This document shows, piece by piece, positions 1 to 8,249 of a stretch of 64,000 nt of DNA. Numbering within the stretch: the first letter of the stretch is position 1; every line of letters starts with the position of its first letter. Below the pieces are notes generated by a model. The model made no database searches, had not been told where the DNA came from, and saw nothing but the letters and a program-made list of their open reading frames with translations. Made by a program: the position numbers and the translations under genes. This DNA comes from Bacteroidales bacterium (GTDB lineage: Bacteria > Bacteroidota > Bacteroidia > Bacteroidales > JAIOZK01): the NCBI GenBank assembly GCA_021740625.1, contig JAIOZK010000007.1:81493-145492 (forward strand). Direction: 5' to 3'.

Positions 1-1
1 C

Positions 2-874
2 ATGAATGCGAATACACCGGCACAAAATACCTCCTACCCACAAAAACAAAGTAAAAAGGATTTTTCATCTGCGGATGACCTGGTGCGCACAAAAAACCTG
101 AGCAAAGTTTTTAAACTAAAATCAGGCCTGTTCCAAAAGGCAGAGTTCATCAGGGCTATTGACCGGATCAATCTGGCGGTAAAGCGAGGAGAAACCCTGG
201 GTTTGGTTGGAGAGTCAGGATGCGGAAAAACCACCCTGGGCCGCACCATCCTCCGGCTAATTGATGCCACGGAAGGGGATGTTTTTTTCAGGGAATTCAA
301 CCTGACCCACTTAAAATCCGGGGAACTCCGTAAACTGAGAAAAAAAATACAGATCATTTTCCAGGATCCTTATTCTTCCCTGAACCCGAGAATATCCATT
401 GGCTCGGCCATCAAAGAGCCGATGAAGGTTTTCGGACTGCACGCTTCCGACAAAGCAAGAAAACAAAAAGCGCTTGATCTGCTGGAAAGAGTAGGTCTTG
501 AAAAAGGCCATTACAACCGATATCCCCATGAGTTCAGTGGTGGGCAACGGCAGCGGATCAGCATTGCACGTGCCCTGGCCGTGGAGCCCGAATTCATTGT
601 ATGCGATGAAAGTGTTTCCGCCCTGGATGTTTCTGTGCAGGCACAGATCCTGAACTTGCTGAATGACCTGAAAGATGAATTCGGCTTTTCTTATATTTTC
701 ATTTCACACGATCTATCCGTCGTGAAATACATGTCGGATCGCATCGCGGTAATGAAAGACGGGAAAATTCTGGAAACCGGACAGGCAGATGAAATATATA
801 AAAAGCCAGAGACGAAATATACAAAAGAATTGATAAAATCCATTCCCATGGCAAATCCGACCTTGAATAAATAA
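2..874 (+). CDS. Dipeptide/oligopeptide ABC transporter ATP-binding protein (DppF/OppF type)
   Basis: This is the cytoplasmic ATPase of a peptide importer, hydrolysing ATP to drive uptake through partner permeases. Visible motifs are Walker A GESGCGKTT (residues 70-78), Q-loop QDPYSSLNPR (from 121), signature SGGQRQR (179-185), Walker B FIVCDE (198-203) and H-loop SHD (His 236). The C-terminal segment, with an EIYKKP motif and export-type tail, matches the oligopeptide subfamily. An ATG lies at base 2, but the window begins there, so the true start could be upstream. In many Bacteroidota this half is fused to, or follows, an OppD-type ATPase, which would lie outside the window. No partner permease is visible. 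Confidence 0.9.
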   Translation: MNANTPAQNTSYPQKQSKKDFSSADDLVRTKNLSKVFKLKSGLFQKAEFIRAIDRINLAVKRGETLGLVGESGCGKTTLGRTILRLIDATEGDVFFREFNLTHLKSGELRKLRKKIQIIFQDPYSSLNPRISIGSAIKEPMKVFGLHASDKARKQKALDLLERVGLEKGHYNRYPHEFSGGQRQRISIARALAVEPEFIVCDESVSALDVSVQAQILNLLNDLKDEFGFSYIFISHDLSVVKYMSDRIAVMKDGKILETGQADEIYKKPETKYTKELIKSIPMANPTLNK

Positions 875-876
875 TC

Positions 877-951
877 CTACATCAGATTTGAAAGCTCCCT
901 ATGACGTCCTACAGTTGCTTTTAAATGTTTGACAAAATCACGACGTTTCAT
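877..951 (-). pseudogene. Possible HicA-type toxin N-terminal remnant
   Basis: A 24-codon open stretch on the minus strand begins MKRRDFVKHL, which resembles the start of HicA mRNA interferases (MKRRDLIKHL-type). The similarity stops after about ten residues and the stretch ends at a TAG close to the stop of the upstream ABC gene. No HicB partner is adjacent. The match is short, so chance similarity is possible. Confidence 0.25.
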
Positions 952-1139
952 CAGGCAATATTAAGTATCCTCTTTATAATCTTACGTCCCTGATACATAT
1001 TTAAGGTATGTTCACGGTGATAATCAATTCTACAATCTATAAAGTGAAGACAAATAAAAACCTTACAGCAAAACCATTAAAAATACCTGGCTTTTTTGAT
1101 CAAATGAATTAAATTTGTTGCATTGTAATATTGAAAGTA

Positions 1140-1370
1140 ATGGCAACAGTAATTATAGATACAAATTCAGAAGAAGCATAAAAAATGCTTGAGTTCTTGA
1201 AAACAACCAGATACGCTAAAGTATTCGAAGAAAAAATTCCTAATGAAGAAACAGAAGAAGCGATAAATGAGTTGAAAGAAGGACAGGTTAATACTTATAA
1301 ATCAGCGAGTGAACTTATTAACAAGTTGGCCAGCATGGTGGAGATCGATGAAAAATACATGACAAAATGA
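1140..1370 (+). pseudogene. Small antitoxin-like protein interrupted by an in-frame TAA
   Basis: An ATG at 1140 opens MATVIIDTNSEEA, followed by a TAA at 1179-1181. The same frame continues as K-MLEFLKTTRYAKV to the stop at 1370. Without the TAA the product would be about 76 residues, ending in a segment with the pattern EG-x-x-N-x-x-SA-x-EL. The intact small protein at 57765-57983 has the same MAT...INT start and a similar C-terminal pattern, so both probably belong to one small antitoxin-like family. An AAA-to-TAA change explains the break. Reinitiation at the ATG at 1185 could still give a 61-residue protein. No toxin gene is adjacent. Confidence 0.6.
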
Positions 1371-1504
1371 AAAAACTATTTGTTTTTTAAAACAAATTTC
1401 TTATTATCGCGTTTAAATTATATAACGCTCTGGGCAACGTATTCTCAATTCTTCATAAAAATAGCGAGAATGCCGACCCTAGGGCTTTTTTATTTTAAAT
1501 AAAC

Positions 1505-2179
1505 ATGAAAAAGAAAACAGCAATTTTAGTAGACGGTGGATTTTTTCTAAAAAGATATCGTTCGATACATAAAATAAAAAAACTTGATCCCGTCCGAACA
1601 GCCTCAGATTTATGGGAAATGTGTTTAAAACATTTGACACAAGCAAAAGGTGAAACATTTGATTTATACAGGATATTCTATTATGACTGTTTACCTTATG
1701 AGAAAAAGCAACATAATCCAATTACAGGAAAATCTATTGACTTTTCTAAGACTGACCAAAACAAATTTCAATGTGAATTCTTCAGTGAATTAAAGAAAAA
1801 AAGGAAGGTAGCACTGAGATTAGGTATTTTAGAAGACAGAAATCGTTGGATTATTAAACCTTCTAAAACAAAAGACTTACTTGCAAAGAAAATTCAAATA
1901 GACGATTTGACAGAAGATGATGTTCTATTCGATTTTAGTCAAAAAATGGTTGATATAAAAATAGGATTAGATATTGCCTCTATTACATTGAAAAAACAAG
2001 TTGAACAGATAATTCTAGTTTCAGGAGATAGTGATTTTGTTCCTGCAGCTAAATTAGCAAGAAGAGAAGGAATTGATTTCTTGCTTGATCCAATGTGGAA
2101 CCCAATAAAACCTCATTTATTTGAACACATTGATGGGTTAGTCTCAAAAATCAAGAAACCCCTTAACCACGCTGGCTAA
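1505..2179 (+). CDS. NYN domain (PIN-like, LabA/DUF88) putative ribonuclease
   Basis: The 224-residue product begins AILVDGGFFLKRY and later has ILVSGDSDFVPAAKLAR (about residues 175-192). These are the two acidic motifs of NYN/PIN-like nucleases, which bind divalent metal and cut RNA. The N-terminal Asp and the GDSDF motif are both kept, so activity is plausible. The gene stands alone between a broken antitoxin-like gene and rnr. It is more AT-rich than rnr, which may mean it was acquired. The RNA target is unknown. Confidence 0.85.
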   Translation: MKKKTAILVDGGFFLKRYRSIHKIKKLDPVRTASDLWEMCLKHLTQAKGETFDLYRIFYYDCLPYEKKQHNPITGKSIDFSKTDQNKFQCEFFSELKKKRKVALRLGILEDRNRWIIKPSKTKDLLAKKIQIDDLTEDDVLFDFSQKMVDIKIGLDIASITLKKQVEQIILVSGDSDFVPAAKLARREGIDFLLDPMWNPIKPHLFEHIDGLVSKIKKPLNHAG

Positions 2180-2355
2180 TACACGCTGTATATGTTAATG
2201 AGTCCAGGGTTTTACCCATAAGTTTGAAAAAGATTTTGTTAAATGTGCCAAACGAAAATACGATCTGAAACAGATTGAACAAGTTATTTTAACCTTTCAT
2301 AGCAAATTTCCCTTCCTCCCTGATTATGCTTACCTTTACATTTAACACATAAGAT

Positions 2356-4509
2356 ATGGCGCGAAAGAAAAGAAAAAAGAAAAGCGGAAAGAAAAACACC
2401 CTGGCCTACAACATCCTGGGTATATTTGGCAAAAATCCTTACAAAACATTCAATTATAAACAGGTAGCTGCCGCGCTTGGCGTAAAAGACAAAACCAGCA
2501 AAGACCTGGTCGATAAGATCATGATCGACCTGGCCGGGGCGGGAGAGATCCTGGAAACCAGAAAAGGCAAATACAAGCTGAATCCTGAAAAACTGGATGA
2601 TTTTGCCGGCAAACGTTACATCACCGGGATCGTCGACATGATGCAAACCGGTAAAGCCTATATCGTTTCTGATGAAATAGGAGAAGACGTTTTTATTTCA
2701 GCCAACAATACCTACCATGCCCTGAACAAAGACAAAGTGAAAGTATTGCTTTTCCCACAGCGGAAAGGCAGAAAAACGGAAGGACAGATCGTTGAAGTAA
2801 TTGAAAGGAAAAAAAAGCAATATGTGGGAACCATTGAAATATCTCATCATTATGCTTTTGTAATCCCCGATCATAAATCCACACATGTGGATATTTTTAT
2901 TCCTGAGAATAAGCAGAAAGATGCAAAAAATGGTCAAAAGGTTATTTGCAAAATCACCGACTGGCCGGAACATGCAAAAAATCCCTTCGGTGAAGTTATT
3001 CATGTGCTGGGAAAACCCGGGGAACACAATGTGGAAATGGAATCCATACTGGCGGAATATGAGTTTCCGCTTGGATTCCCAAAACATTTGGAAGATGAAG
3101 CCGCAAAAATAAATGTTGGGATCCCCAAATCAGAGATCAGAAAAAGAAAAGATTTCAGGGATGTACTCACCCTCACCATCGACCCAAAAGATGCCAAGGA
3201 TTTTGACGATGCCCTTTCTCTCAGAAAACTCGAGAACGGAAATTACGAAGTCGGGATCCACATTGCCGATGTGTCCCATTATGTTAAACCCGATTCCATC
3301 ATAGACAAAGAAGCTTTGTCAAGAGCTACTTCTATTTACCTGGTCGACCGGGTTATCCCCATGTTGCCCGAAAAACTATCCAACATGCTTTGCTCCCTGA
3401 GGCCCAGGGAGGAAAAACTGTGTTTCTCAGCAGTGTTTGAACTGGATGAGAAAGCCAAAGTGATCAAACAGTGGTTTGGAAAAACGATCATCAATAGCGA
3501 TAAAAGATTTAATTACGAAGAAGTGCAGGAGATCCTGGAAAAGGGAAAAGGGGAATTATCCGAGGAACTCATCACCCTGAATAAACTGGCAAAGACGCTG
3601 AGGTCAGCGCGTTTCAAGAAGGGTGCCATCAATTTCAAATCCCAGGAAGTGCGTTTTGATCTGGATGACGAAGGAAACCCGCTCAGCATATACATCAAAG
3701 AACAAAAAGATTCGAACAAGCTGATTGAGGAATTCATGTTGCTGGCTAATCGCAAAGTGGCCGAACTGATCGGCAAGAAGAAACCCAAAGAAAAAGCAAA
3801 AACCTTTGTGTACAGGATCCATGATCAACCAACACCGGAAAAGCTGAGCACCTTCGTGGAATTCGTGAACAAGCTGGGATACAAATTGAACCTCAACAAC
3901 CAGCGCAGCCTGGCAAAATCATTCAACCAGTTGTTTGAACAAGTCGCCGGAAAAGGGGAGGAGCACATGATAGAAACCATTGCCATCCGCACCATGGCCA
4001 AAGCTGAATATTCTACCGACAATATCGGGCATTATGGACTTGCATTTTCATATTATACTCATTTTACTTCCCCCATTCGCCGCTATCCTGATTTGATGGT
4101 TCACCGATTGCTCGAGCGTTACCTGGATGGAAAAGATTCTGCCAACAAAACAGAATACGAAGATAAATGCATACACTCCTCCGAAATGGAAAGGAAGGCC
4201 CAGGAAGCAGAACGGGATTCTGTTAAATACAAACAGGCAGAATACCTGCTGGATAAGATCGGTCAGGAATTCGAGGCATTGATATCGGGCGTGAGCAAAT
4301 GGGGCGTATACGCTGAAATTATTGGAAACAAATGCGAGGGCATGATCAGGCTGAAAGACCTGGAAGATGATTTTTATTATCTGGATGAAGACAACTACCG
4401 TGTGATCGGTCAACGCTACGGATACACATATAAACTGGGTGATCAGATCAGGATACGGGTAAAAAAGATAGACCTTTCCAGGAAACAGATGGATTTTGAA
4501 CTTGCCTGA
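2356..4509 (+). CDS. rnr: Ribonuclease R (3'-5' exoribonuclease, RNB family)
   Basis: RNase R degrades structured RNA processively and acts in RNA turnover and quality control. The 717-residue protein has a Lys/Arg-rich start, a winged-helix-like segment (about residues 15-80), cold-shock OB folds, the RNB catalytic block with DPKDAKDFDDA (about 275-285) and an S1 domain at the C-terminus (EFEALISGVSKWGVYAEI). The acidic metal-binding residues of the RNB core are present. The length is usual for Bacteroidota. The ATG at 2356 directly precedes the basic N-terminus. Confidence 0.97.
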   Translation: MARKKRKKKSGKKNTLAYNILGIFGKNPYKTFNYKQVAAALGVKDKTSKDLVDKIMIDLAGAGEILETRKGKYKLNPEKLDDFAGKRYITGIVDMMQTGKAYIVSDEIGEDVFISANNTYHALNKDKVKVLLFPQRKGRKTEGQIVEVIERKKKQYVGTIEISHHYAFVIPDHKSTHVDIFIPENKQKDAKNGQKVICKITDWPEHAKNPFGEVIHVLGKPGEHNVEMESILAEYEFPLGFPKHLEDEAAKINVGIPKSEIRKRKDFRDVLTLTIDPKDAKDFDDALSLRKLENGNYEVGIHIADVSHYVKPDSIIDKEALSRATSIYLVDRVIPMLPEKLSNMLCSLRPREEKLCFSAVFELDEKAKVIKQWFGKTIINSDKRFNYEEVQEILEKGKGELSEELITLNKLAKTLRSARFKKGAINFKSQEVRFDLDDEGNPLSIYIKEQKDSNKLIEEFMLLANRKVAELIGKKKPKEKAKTFVYRIHDQPTPEKLSTFVEFVNKLGYKLNLNNQRSLAKSFNQLFEQVAGKGEEHMIETIAIRTMAKAEYSTDNIGHYGLAFSYYTHFTSPIRRYPDLMVHRLLERYLDGKDSANKTEYEDKCIHSSEMERKAQEAERDSVKYKQAEYLLDKIGQEFEALISGVSKWGVYAEIIGNKCEGMIRLKDLEDDFYYLDEDNYRVIGQRYGYTYKLGDQIRIRVKKIDLSRKQMDFELA

Positions 4510-4546
4510 TCTTTTCTGAAGCTGCTGAATTTTCTTGCCAATTCAG

Positions 4547-4726
4547 TTATTTTCTGGCTTTATCCGACAACAGTGTTACAAATAATCCAATCAAGGGGCT
4601 AAAAACAAAGCTGATAAAAAATGACCATTCAACCCCTATTTTTCTGCTTTTTCCCATGGTTTCCGATATCACAAGGGACAATGCATACCAAATAACGAAA
4701 GCGATAACAACGATTATTTCTTCCAT
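4547..4726 (-). CDS. Small two-helix membrane protein (59 aa), unrecognised
   Basis: The frame starts at ATG 4726 (MEEIIVVIAFVIWYALS) and ends at TAA 4547. It encodes two hydrophobic helices separated by a charged loop (GKSRKIGVEWSF), then a short basic tail. It begins two bases after the stop of the PepSY-associated gene, so the two are probably co-transcribed. Proteins with a K-x-R-x-I-G-x-x-W-x-F loop between two helices are common unannotated membrane proteins in Bacteroidota. No function can be assigned. Confidence 0.65.
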   Translation of the reverse strand: MEEIIVVIAFVIWYALSLVISETMGKSRKIGVEWSFFISFVFSPLIGLFVTLLSDKARK

Positions 4727-4728
4727 GT

Positions 4729-5286
4729 TTAGATTATTTTGTAAAAAACCAGTACAAATATGATGGGTATGATGATACCCAGTATGGTCAGCCAGGCACC
4801 CCTCCCTGTAATCCCTTTCTTTCCTTTCAAAATGAACAAACCCGAAATCGCCAGGACGATCAGGGCGCCTGCAAATATGTCCGAATACCAGGTCCAGTAT
4901 ATCATGGGGTCATAATGCAAATCGGTGGTTTCTTTGAACAGGAACCTGGGGATCTTTTTGTTGATCGTTCCTTTGCCTGTTGTTCTGTCGATCAAAACTT
5001 CCCCGTCGATGATGAATATTTTAATATAGCGATCGTTGGGCACAAAGTGTTTTCTGTAATTTCCCTCTTCTCCATTTCGCCTGAGTACCTCCTTAAGATA
5101 ATCTGCAGTTACTTCCTTTTCCGGATCGATGCTGATCTCCTTTTTTTCATGTTTGTACCTGGGATCCCAGTCTTCCAGGTGATTGATGGCAATTCCGGAT
5201 ATAGAATAGATGATGGTCATTCCAACGAAAAAATATCCGAAATCGCGGTGAATGACCCTGTTCCATTTTCTCCATTTAAATCCCAT
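4729..5286 (-). CDS. PepSY-associated transmembrane helix protein
   Basis: The 185-residue protein starts with a basic segment and a first membrane helix (FGYFFVGMTIIYSISGIAIN, about residues 18-37). A periplasmic region of about 90 residues follows, then two more helices near 137-155 and 163-183. The arrangement WNRVIHRDFGYFF...SG matches the PepSY-associated TM family often found near iron-uptake or redox genes. It is followed by a 59-aa membrane protein and, in the same direction upstream, by a His/Met-rich lipoprotein gene beyond a repeat. A role in metal or electron handling at the inner membrane is an inference. Confidence 0.8.
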   Translation of the reverse strand: MGFKWRKWNRVIHRDFGYFFVGMTIIYSISGIAINHLEDWDPRYKHEKKEISIDPEKEVTADYLKEVLRRNGEEGNYRKHFVPNDRYIKIFIIDGEVLIDRTTGKGTINKKIPRFLFKETTDLHYDPMIYWTWYSDIFAGALIVLAISGLFILKGKKGITGRGAWLTILGIIIPIIFVLVFYKII

Positions 5287-5308
5287 ATTACTTTATGATT
5301 GATAGTGT

Positions 5309-5456
5309 ACTACCCCGCCGCAGAGCAGCGGAGTATCAAAAGAAAAAACTTGTCCGCCTTCTGGCGGATTAAATTGCGCCCCAAGGGGCGGGGAACCTAA
5401 CTGCCCTGCCTGGCCGGCAGGCAAGTTAAACCCTTGTCCGCCTACTGGCGGATTAA
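5309..5456. repeat. Dispersed palindromic repeat, family A, copy 1
   Basis: A GC-rich stretch in an AT-rich spacer contains several short palindromes: CTTGTCCGCC...GGCGGATTAA (twice), GCGCCCCAAGGGGCGGGG and CCTGCCTGGCCGGCAGG. The same blocks recur at 23473-23547 (inverted), 35205-35316 (inverted) and 50436-50545 (same orientation). The repeated hairpin blocks suggest REP-like elements. No coding frame is plausible. Confidence 0.75.
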
Positions 5457-5514
5457 AAAAGGCTGACCCAAATTTTGGTAAATGAGGCAGCCTTGATTTT
5501 AATTGTTTTCCGTT

Positions 5515-6129
5515 TTATCCTTCTATTTCTTTATCCTTTTTTGATTTGTAATTGGTACAAACAATGGAATAAAATGAAAGATGGTCATTACCGCTTTCTT
5601 TAATTTGCTGGCGGTATTTTTTAATCTGTTCCATGCCTTCAATATGCAATCCCTGGTCGGCTTCTTCGCCCATTTTACTGCCTTCATGACCACTGCCATC
5701 ACCTTTGTGTTCCCCCTCATGCATTTCACCTTCCTCGGCGTGCATCATCAGTTCATTTTCCCATTCTGTCAGGTAAGCTTCATCGATCCGCAATTCATCC
5801 ACAATACCTTCAACAGCAACATAACTTCCTTCCATATCGGTATTGAAACTATCCATGTCTTCACCGGTGACTACTTTCACCCTTCCGTCGGTACCCTCAT
5901 CAATGATGAACATACGTTTACCGCCATGCTGACAAACATGGTCGACAGTACCATAGAGAACGATCATTTCACCAACAAGATCGCCGGCTTTTTCTTCAAA
6001 ATTGGCAACTGTAACTTTTACGGGTGCCTGGTATTCTGCTTCCTGCGAAGTATTATCTTTTTTTTGCTGGTTGCCGCAGGAAATCATAAATGCTGCCGAT
6101 ATCAGTATCAATAATAAATTTCTATACAT
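5515..6129 (-). CDS. Lipoprotein with OB-fold-like domain and His/Met/Glu-rich linker
   Basis: The 204-residue product has a lipoprotein signal (hydrophobic stretch ending MISCGN, Cys about residue 18). A beta-rich domain follows (about 35-125), containing IVLYGTVDHVCQHGGKRMFI and YVAVEGIVDE, which reads like an OB-fold of the kind seen in nucleotide- or metal-associated lipoproteins. Residues about 128-160 are dense in His, Met, Glu and Gly (MHAEEGEMHEGEHKGDGSGH), suggesting metal binding. The C-terminal segment holds another Cys and ends in Lys/Glu. It lies upstream of the PepSY membrane gene in the same direction. Metal handling is an inference. Confidence 0.8.
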   Translation of the reverse strand: MYRNLLLILISAAFMISCGNQQKKDNTSQEAEYQAPVKVTVANFEEKAGDLVGEMIVLYGTVDHVCQHGGKRMFIIDEGTDGRVKVVTGEDMDSFNTDMEGSYVAVEGIVDELRIDEAYLTEWENELMMHAEEGEMHEGEHKGDGSGHEGSKMGEEADQGLHIEGMEQIKKYRQQIKESGNDHLSFYSIVCTNYKSKKDKEIEG

Positions 6130-6195
6130 AATTCCTCCTGTTAATTGATTTAGTGTGCAAACATAAAAAAATTTATTAATTAAATTCCTTGTTTT

Positions 6196-7698
6196 TTACT
6201 CAACAGATACTTTTATGCCATCATATTTTGTTTCTTTTCCCTGTTGATAATCTATACGCAATAATATTTCTCCCGCTGCACTGTATTTTTTCCATTCACC
6301 ATCTTTTCTCCCCATCACATAATAACCCTCATCTTTAATGTTGCCATTGGGCCAGTACCAGGTATGTTTTCCATTGGGATTGTCATCAATAAACCGGCCC
6401 TGGAAAATCAGTTGTCCGCTGGAGTGATAATGTTTCCACATGCCGTTGCGTAAACCGTCAATATATTCCCCCTCAATTTTCACATCTCCATAGTCATAAT
6501 ACCAGAATCCGTTTTCGAGTCCTTCGATATAGTCACCTTCAACAACTACATTTCCATATTCGTCGTATTCAGTCATCAGACCATCGGCCATTCCGTTTCG
6601 GTATGTTTCTTTTCTGAGCAAATTTCCATTTTCATAAAACCATTTCCATTCCCCAACATATTTTCCTTCATCATTAAAATTGCCAATTTGTTCCAGATTT
6701 CCACTCTCATGATAATACTTCCATTCGCCCACTTTAATGTCATTTTTGTATTGGCCTTCTGTTTTCAGTTTTCCACTGTCATAATATTCTTTCCAGGAAC
6801 CATTTCTTTCTCCCTTTTCTGTCATCGGGCCTTCTCCCACAACAACGCCATTCTTATAAACAATGGCATTTTCAATTTCACCTTTGAGTGTATATTGTTT
6901 TGTAACTCCCTCCTGTATGTCATCTTTAAAGGTAGCAACTGTTTTTAGTTTTCCATCGGGATAATATTCTTTCACGACATCCAGTTTGCGCAATTCTTCA
7001 GCATCTTTCTGCAATTCTCCATTCAGGTATTTTTCAGCCTTCAGCAAATTACCTTCTCTGTCGTAGGTTTTAAAATACCCATGTGGCTGTCCATGTTTAT
7101 AATTCCCCTCCATTTTCACAACTTCATTGTTGTAAAATTCCTTCCAGGCTCCATGTCTTTTCTGTTGTTGATCGAAACGGTTGATTCTTTCCCGCCTGGT
7201 AATATAGCCCTTTTCATATTCTATCAGTGTGATGATCCGGCCATCTGCAGCATATTCTTTGGAAAGACCTTCTTCAATACCATTTTCAAAATAGACAATC
7301 TTTTTTAGTTTTCCACCGGGATAAAAATATTTCGTTGGACCTTCTTTAACATCATTTACAAACTGCTCTTCAATGATTTCGTTTTCACGGATAATTTTTC
7401 TGATGCCGTTCTTTTTCCCTTTTTCATAGTTTATCTCCATTAACAGTTCACCCTGCTCATTGTAAAATTTCCACAGGCTATCCAGTAAGAAATCTTTCCT
7501 GTTCCCTTCAGAAACCAGGGTACCTGCTTCATTGTAGGTTTTCCAGTATCCATCTGGTTTTCCGTTTACCATAATACCTTCACTCGATATTTTACCATTT
7601 TCATGATAAAACACCTTGTAATCTCCTTCAGGTTTTTCCTGTGAAAAAATAACGACAGGCCATACCGACAACAATATGATGAGTACTTTTTTGAACAT
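6196..7698 (-). CDS. MORN-variant repeat protein (YwqK-like), secreted
   Basis: The 500-residue protein has a signal peptide (to about residue 20, ending VIFSQEK). It is then made almost entirely of about 20 short repeats of the form YY-x-x-G-x-L-K-x-x-G-x-Y-x-x-G-x-x-x-G-x-W, the MORN-variant pattern of the YwqK/toxin-antitoxin YwqK family. Such repeats form extended beta-sheet scaffolds. In secreted Bacteroidota proteins the role is unknown, and the antitoxin label in databases is not evidence of toxin pairing here. It is followed by a small lipoprotein gene 12 bases beyond its start, on the same strand. Confidence 0.85.
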   Translation of the reverse strand: MFKKVLIILLSVWPVVIFSQEKPEGDYKVFYHENGKISSEGIMVNGKPDGYWKTYNEAGTLVSEGNRKDFLLDSLWKFYNEQGELLMEINYEKGKKNGIRKIIRENEIIEEQFVNDVKEGPTKYFYPGGKLKKIVYFENGIEEGLSKEYAADGRIITLIEYEKGYITRRERINRFDQQQKRHGAWKEFYNNEVVKMEGNYKHGQPHGYFKTYDREGNLLKAEKYLNGELQKDAEELRKLDVVKEYYPDGKLKTVATFKDDIQEGVTKQYTLKGEIENAIVYKNGVVVGEGPMTEKGERNGSWKEYYDSGKLKTEGQYKNDIKVGEWKYYHESGNLEQIGNFNDEGKYVGEWKWFYENGNLLRKETYRNGMADGLMTEYDEYGNVVVEGDYIEGLENGFWYYDYGDVKIEGEYIDGLRNGMWKHYHSSGQLIFQGRFIDDNPNGKHTWYWPNGNIKDEGYYVMGRKDGEWKKYSAAGEILLRIDYQQGKETKYDGIKVSVE

Positions 7699-7710
7699 AG
7701 GTGTGTTTTC

Positions 7711-8244
7711 CTAGTTGACTTTCTGTCCTTTTAAAATTCGCTGGTTTAACTGGTAAATATATTTGTCATCCTTTTCTATCAGCAGTATGGGTATTTTTTT
7801 GGTTGGCTGCAAGCTGTATAGGATAGAATCATATTCAACGCGTCCGCTTTCATTTGCACTTCTGCTTACCTTGAGATCATAGGTTTTACTCATTTTATTC
7901 AATTTGAAATCAATGGTTTTGTTGTTTCCCGGTTCAAATGAAATTCCCAGGATCAAATCATCACTCATCCGGCAGATGCCGGGTGTTTCTTTATTTATGA
8001 TGATTTCTTCAACCATTTTTCCGTTTTCTATGCTGACCTCTCCCTGAAAAATTCTGGCATTATCCAGCGGTGCAACGCTTCTCAACACAATTTTCTCTGA
8101 ATTATAGAATTGTACCCGTGAAATGTCGAGATCATGCTTGTCGATTTTCTTTTTAAGATCATAGGTAAATGGTATTTTATTGCTGCAGGATGAAAAAAGC
8201 ATGGCAACAATAAAAAGGCAGATAATCGATACACTTTTTTTCAT
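7711..8244 (-). CDS. Lipoprotein of unknown function (177 aa)
   Basis: The protein starts MKKSVSIICLFIVAMLFSSCS, a clear lipoprotein signal with Cys at about residue 20. The rest is a soluble beta-rich domain with no motif I recognise. It lies 5 bases downstream of nadA and 12 bases upstream of the MORN gene, all on the minus strand, so it may be transcribed with nadA. Likely anchored to the inner face of the outer membrane or the outer face of the inner membrane. Confidence 0.75.
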   Translation of the reverse strand: MKKSVSIICLFIVAMLFSSCSNKIPFTYDLKKKIDKHDLDISRVQFYNSEKIVLRSVAPLDNARIFQGEVSIENGKMVEEIIINKETPGICRMSDDLILGISFEPGNNKTIDFKLNKMSKTYDLKVSRSANESGRVEYDSILYSLQPTKKIPILLIEKDDKYIYQLNQRILKGQKVN

Positions 8245-8249
8245 GCTTA

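Noticed and set aside
4915..5298. Plus-strand frame across the PepSY gene
   Set aside because: It is a shadow of the minus-strand gene, which has clear membrane helices and family pattern.
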